This document shows, piece by piece, positions 60,760-64,000 of a DNA stretch of 64,000 nucleotides; position 1 is the first letter of the stretch, and the number at the start of each line of letters is the position of its first letter. The notes beneath the pieces were generated by a model. It was not told where the DNA came from, did not search any database, and was given only the letters and a program-made list of their open reading frames with translations. Source of the stretch: an uncultured Lentisphaeraceae bacterium. Its GTDB lineage: Bacteria; Verrucomicrobiota; Kiritimatiellia; RFP12; DVOR01. The stretch spans positions 23,899 to 87,898 of the forward strand of contig CASDPK010000007.1 in assembly GCA_949282555.1 (NCBI GenBank), read 5' to 3'. A program made the translations under genes and the position numbers.

Positions 60760-60798
60760 AGGACTGTTTAGGCGCAAACGACGAAGAGGAGACTGACG

Positions 60799-61686
60799 AT
60801 GCAATTGCGTTTTTTGTTTGCCGTATGTGCGGGCCTTGGCTTGACGTTCGCGTCTGTCGCGCAGGAACGTGGACGGTTTGAAGGCGGACGCCCCACACAT
60901 CCGTTGTTGCTTGCGGGGAATGGCTATTTCGTCGTCGTCAATCCGGATGGCACGATTGCCCAGCGTTGGGGTGGTAGCAACAACAATGACGGGTGGTATC
61001 TTCCGAACGGTCATCTTCTCGCGACGGATGGCTCGGCTTGGGAGCTGGATGCAAATGGTAAGTGCGTGTGGCGCTATAAGGCCAAAGATGGGACCGGTGG
61101 TGGAGTCTATTCGTGCCAGCGCCTTGCCAATGGCAACACACTTATTGCAGAGAACAGCACGGGAACGATTTTTGAGCAAACACCTTCGGGGGAGCGAATC
61201 AATGTCATTCGTGTGCCCCTCAATAAAGGGAATCGCCACCAAACACTGCGCATCGTGCGCCGTCTGCCCAATGGAAACACGCTTGTTTGCCGTTCCGGAG
61301 CGGCAACAGTGGAAATTTATGATACCGCTCAGAAGTTGATTTGGAGCCAAAGGGTCCCGACGTTGGCGTTTGCCGCCATCCAGGATGGTGAGGGCAATAT
61401 CTATATTTCCAGCCTTGGACAAGTGCAGAAGTGGTCGCGCGATCATCAACTGCTTTGGGAACTTAAGGCGTCAGAAACCGGACTTCCCGTCAAGAATATG
61501 ACAGGTCTCCATCTGCTTCCGAATGGCAATCTCATCATTGGATGTTATGCCTACGGGAAAGGTGTCGGAGCCTTTGAGGTGACGCCGGAAAAGAAAATCC
61601 TTTGGCATTATTCATCCGGGAGAGGGAACGACAGCCATATGGCCGTTCAGTTGCTCGATCCGGCCATTAAGACTCCCAATCGTTGA
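60799..61686 (+). CDS. Secreted propeller-like (PQQ-repeat-type) protein
   Basis: A 295-residue protein with a signal peptide (about 22 residues). It is built of repeats around phrases such as YLPNGHLLATD, RLANGNTLIAEN, RLPNGNTLVCRSG and LLPNGNLIIGC, spaced about 40-45 residues apart, as in beta-propellers of the quinoprotein-like kind. No catalytic signature or PQQ ligand set is clear. GAGGAG precedes the ATG and it follows deoC by 39 nt. Could be a binding or scaffold protein in the periplasm. Confidence 0.7.
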   Translation: MQLRFLFAVCAGLGLTFASVAQERGRFEGGRPTHPLLLAGNGYFVVVNPDGTIAQRWGGSNNNDGWYLPNGHLLATDGSAWELDANGKCVWRYKAKDGTGGGVYSCQRLANGNTLIAENSTGTIFEQTPSGERINVIRVPLNKGNRHQTLRIVRRLPNGNTLVCRSGAATVEIYDTAQKLIWSQRVPTLAFAAIQDGEGNIYISSLGQVQKWSRDHQLLWELKASETGLPVKNMTGLHLLPNGNLIIGCYAYGKGVGAFEVTPEKKILWHYSSGRGNDSHMAVQLLDPAIKTPNR

Positions 61687-61738
61687 TCATTAAGGGAAAA
61701 TCCGTTGCGTGACCCTTTTTCGGCTTTGTCGGAGAGGG

Positions 61739-63808
61739 TCATGTTGTTTGGGTCAAGAGTGCTGTGGCTCGGGCAAGTTCTTCGTCGGAACCAACGATGA
61801 CGAGGGTGTCGCCTGAGGCAAGACGTGTATCGCGCCCGGGGGAGACGTTGGCGCCTTTGCGGCTACTCACAGAGATGACGGAGGCTCCTGTTGCCTGACG
61901 GAAATCCAGTTCTCCGAGGGTCTTCCCTGTGACGGCGGCATTGCGGGGAAGGGTCACGGTTTCGGTGTGGACGGCGATGATGGCTTCCATCGTGACCGGG
62001 TCTTCCGGAGGAAGGGCGCTGACATCGAATGCACGGGAGAGCACTTCATGTGATGCGTTGTAATCGCGGCGGAATCGTTTGGAAGATCGAGCCACAAATG
62101 TGATTGTTGTGAGAATCAACAAAGCCATGAGCCAGAGACTTTGGATGAACCCATTGCACAAGAAGACGGCATAGGCAATGATGGCTACCAACCCCGTTGC
62201 CCGGAGAACGTCTCGGACAAATCTCCGCACACGTGTAAGCCGTCGGCCTTCCGGACCTGCGAAAGCGTCTTCTGCGATATGTTTGGATATCTCGTTCCAA
62301 GTGTGATGTGTCGCCCAAAAGGCAGGCGCGCTCACCAAAAGCGCTGTTCCCGCACAAAGCATTCCGCTCCAGTTCATTGGATAACCGAAGGGATGCCAAA
62401 GGGCATCAAGCCAAGCACGAAATTCGACAACGACAGGAATACGCGAAGCAACGTAGACGCCGGTGAAAAGGATCGCAATCATCGCCAAGTCCACCCCCAA
62501 TAGGATGAAATGCCCGCGCAAATGCGTGGCCATCGTTTGCCCACCCTCCCGGCGAGAACGAAGTTCGGCGCTCCATCGGCGATACCACTTCATAAGTTCG
62601 TGAGCCTTTGGCCCAAAGAGATGAGAGGTGAGCGTGTAGAGCCGATCAGACGTTTTCAAGAGATAGGGGTTTGTGGCGGTGCAAAGCAGGGCCACGCCGA
62701 CGGCAATTTGATAAAGCGGACGATCACTGAGACCATGCGTCATTCCCAAGGCCGCGATCAAAAATGCGAATTCCGCCACCTGTCCCATCCCAATGCCGAC
62801 CTTGAAGGCGTCCCGAGGAGCCTCTCCAACCAAAATGCAGGAGAACGTACAGTTCAAGAGCTTGAGCAGAATCATTCCCAATGTCACAAAGATGACCGTG
62901 GCGAGATTCTCCCATAGAACCACGGGATCGACCATAAGACCAACCGAGACAAAAAAGACGGCCGCAAACAGGTTCGTTACAGGTTTTACGGCACGTTCGA
63001 TCCTTCGTCGAGCGCGTGCTTCCGCAATGACGGCTCCGGCCAAGAAAGCCCCAACCACAAGCGAAAGGTTTAACCCCTCCTGCGCAAGACAGGAGACCCC
63101 GAAACAAATCCCGAGCGAGGCCATCAATACAATTTCATCTCCAAAATGATCCGTGACGTAATTCATCAGCCGCGGAACAAAGAGAATCCCGGTGACGATC
63201 ACACCGATCAGGAAAAGTGCCAATATGCCCAATTGTCGTCCGACGGTGGCGGCCGTCGCCCAATAATCTGCCGTCCCATCCGCCATGCCCCCTGCAACGC
63301 CATTGAGAACCGCAATCAATAGGATTGCCAAAACGTCTTCAATGAGGGCAATGGCAAACGTGTTATCCGCAAAGCGCTTTCCAAGCCAACCAAGCTCTTC
63401 CAATGTTTTCGCGGCAATAGAAGTTGAGCTGTCACACAAGATCATCCCGAGCAGAAATCCCTCCAAGTTGTTCCACCCCAAAAGCTTCCCCATCAAGAAG
63501 CCACCAAGCACCATAAAGCACACATCCCAAATGGCGGGAAAGACGACGCCTCCCCCCATTTGGCGTACTCGCCGAAAACTAAACCCAAGACCAATGGAAA
63601 ACATAAGGAACATGACGCCCAAATCGGAGAGCATCTTGATGTTGCCTTCGCTGCTGATAAGCGCTGGCCCCACATGGGGCCCGACAATAATCCCCGCGAG
63701 GATGTATCCCACGGTCATAGGTAGCCGCAAACGGGAAAATACGAGCCCAACAACGGCCGCTACCACAATGACGATACTCATATCCGCGAAAAAGGACATT
63801 TCCGGCAT
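61739..63808 (-). CDS. CPA2-family cation:proton antiporter with TrkA-C domain
   Basis: A 689-residue membrane protein. The first about 390 residues form the 12-13 helix Na+/H+ exchanger core (MTVGYILAGIIVGPHVGP, FSIGLGFSFRRVR, LCDSSTSIAAKTLEELGW, VGAFLAGAVIAE, KPVTNLFAAVFFVSVGLMVDP). A second membrane part (residues about 430-580) with four more segments is unusual for this family. The C-terminal 80 residues are a TrkA-C/RCK-C ligand-binding domain (TGASVISVSSRKGANVSPGRDTRLASGDTLVIVGSDEEL). Similar to KefB/YbaL and related K+/H+ exchangers, but without a TrkA-N domain. Extended -10 TG-C-TAAAAT (minus, near 63840) and GGAGGA precede the start. Confidence 0.87.
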   Translation of the reverse strand: MPEMSFFADMSIVIVVAAVVGLVFSRLRLPMTVGYILAGIIVGPHVGPALISSEGNIKMLSDLGVMFLMFSIGLGFSFRRVRQMGGGVVFPAIWDVCFMVLGGFLMGKLLGWNNLEGFLLGMILCDSSTSIAAKTLEELGWLGKRFADNTFAIALIEDVLAILLIAVLNGVAGGMADGTADYWATAATVGRQLGILALFLIGVIVTGILFVPRLMNYVTDHFGDEIVLMASLGICFGVSCLAQEGLNLSLVVGAFLAGAVIAEARARRRIERAVKPVTNLFAAVFFVSVGLMVDPVVLWENLATVIFVTLGMILLKLLNCTFSCILVGEAPRDAFKVGIGMGQVAEFAFLIAALGMTHGLSDRPLYQIAVGVALLCTATNPYLLKTSDRLYTLTSHLFGPKAHELMKWYRRWSAELRSRREGGQTMATHLRGHFILLGVDLAMIAILFTGVYVASRIPVVVEFRAWLDALWHPFGYPMNWSGMLCAGTALLVSAPAFWATHHTWNEISKHIAEDAFAGPEGRRLTRVRRFVRDVLRATGLVAIIAYAVFLCNGFIQSLWLMALLILTTITFVARSSKRFRRDYNASHEVLSRAFDVSALPPEDPVTMEAIIAVHTETVTLPRNAAVTGKTLGELDFRQATGASVISVSSRKGANVSPGRDTRLASGDTLVIVGSDEELARATALLTQTT

Positions 63809-63844
63809 AGGATTCCTCCATGATATGGGCGGATTTTAGCACAA

Positions 63845-64000
63845 TTCATTCTGTCTTCTGAGCGTATCATCCCCCTGTTGGCACAATTTACTTTGTGGCA
63901 CCAGGCTTATCCCGGTTTTTATTCTAGTTGAACCAAGAAGTCGAGTTGGCGGGGGTCGGGATGCTTTCGTGGACGACCTCCGGGATGAAAAAGATGGAGG
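63845..64000. other. Right-edge intergenic or partial gene, unresolved
   Basis: No frame is long enough to call. On the plus strand ATG at about 63971 opens to the edge; on the minus strand a frame ending TAG near 63927 reads into the edge. CACAA/TTGTG repeats near 63882-63899 form a weak stem. A gene may begin or end here, but this sequence alone does not show which. Confidence 0.25.

Noticed and set aside
61710..61741. TGACCCT / AGGGTCA inverted repeat as a terminator between the propeller gene and the antiporter
   Set aside because: Only 7 bp, a long loop and no clear U tract on either strand; one arm contains the antiporter stop codon.
63926..64000. Partial gene at the right edge
   Set aside because: Open frames of 10-25 codons on both strands look equally plausible, so no call was made.

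Overview
The window is about 64 kb of GC-rich bacterial chromosome, gene-dense on both strands. It holds no rRNA, tRNA, phage, insertion sequence or CRISPR that I could find. Secreted enzymes with Sec-type signal peptides, a lipoprotein outer-membrane channel and a protein ending in a barrel-like terminal Phe indicate a diderm. A secreted sialidase (GH33), a secreted GH84 enzyme, a cytoplasmic GH20 enzyme, ferrous-iron uptake (FeoAB) and many gene fusions fit a host-glycan-using member of the PVC group, possibly Kiritimatiellota or Lentisphaerota. That assignment is an inference; there is no marker rRNA here.

Layout. 1-2.2 kb: a truncated beta-CASP RNase, then thymidine phosphorylase. 2.2-9.1 kb (minus strand): an outer-membrane protein, feoB-feoA, and a sialidase/exonuclease/CPBP-protease operon. 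9.2-15.9 kb: a complete trp operon (trpE-G-D-C-F and a trpB-trpA fusion) behind a strong promoter and a classical-looking attenuator whose leader peptide carries two near-adjacent Trp codons. 16-18.7 kb (minus): purC overlapping a GH20 gene. 18.8-23.4 kb: a secreted transglutaminase-like protein, a poly(A) polymerase-type nucleotidyltransferase and tilS. 23.4-32.0 kb (minus): a long operon, AsmA-like protein, Cys-cluster protein, small membrane protein, polA, truA, rluD. 32.4-36.4 kb (minus): thrS, infC and an SDR-ThiD fusion. 36.5-43.6 kb: a ketosynthase and a 1096-residue AT-like/DH-like/PPTase protein whose canonical catalytic residues are replaced, then a membrane-tethered MTA/SAH nucleosidase and an unknown secreted protein. 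43.7-47.0 kb: an RmlD-like reductase facing the GH84 gene. 47.2-54.6 kb: recN, an aroK-aroB fusion, hexokinase and an AddB-like nuclease. 54.7-58.8 kb: a two-module siroheme-decarboxylase-like protein, a thioredoxin-fold protein, peptidyl-prolyl isomerase and an outer-membrane efflux lipoprotein. 58.9-63.8 kb: a zinc-ribbon protein, sugar-phosphate mutarotase, deoC, a secreted propeller-like protein and a CPA2 antiporter.

Three features run across the region. (1) Five copies of a compact element built from the 9-mer CTCCGTATC lie downstream of stop codons, always in the same orientation as the upstream gene and with fixed geometry: box 1 to box 2 is 21-22 nt, and box 2 to an inverted box 3 is 18 nt. 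(2) Several genes have an extended -10 motif, TG(T/C)-TANNNT, ending exactly 6 nt before the start codon, which predicts leaderless mRNAs. (3) Gene fusions are frequent (TrpB-TrpA, SDR-ThiD, AroK-AroB, two-module siroheme decarboxylase, MTAN with a membrane tail).

Most promising for new biology are the degenerate KS / AT-DH-PPTase pair, the CTCCGTATC element family and the trp leader. Function calls rest on motifs and family memory, not on database searches.
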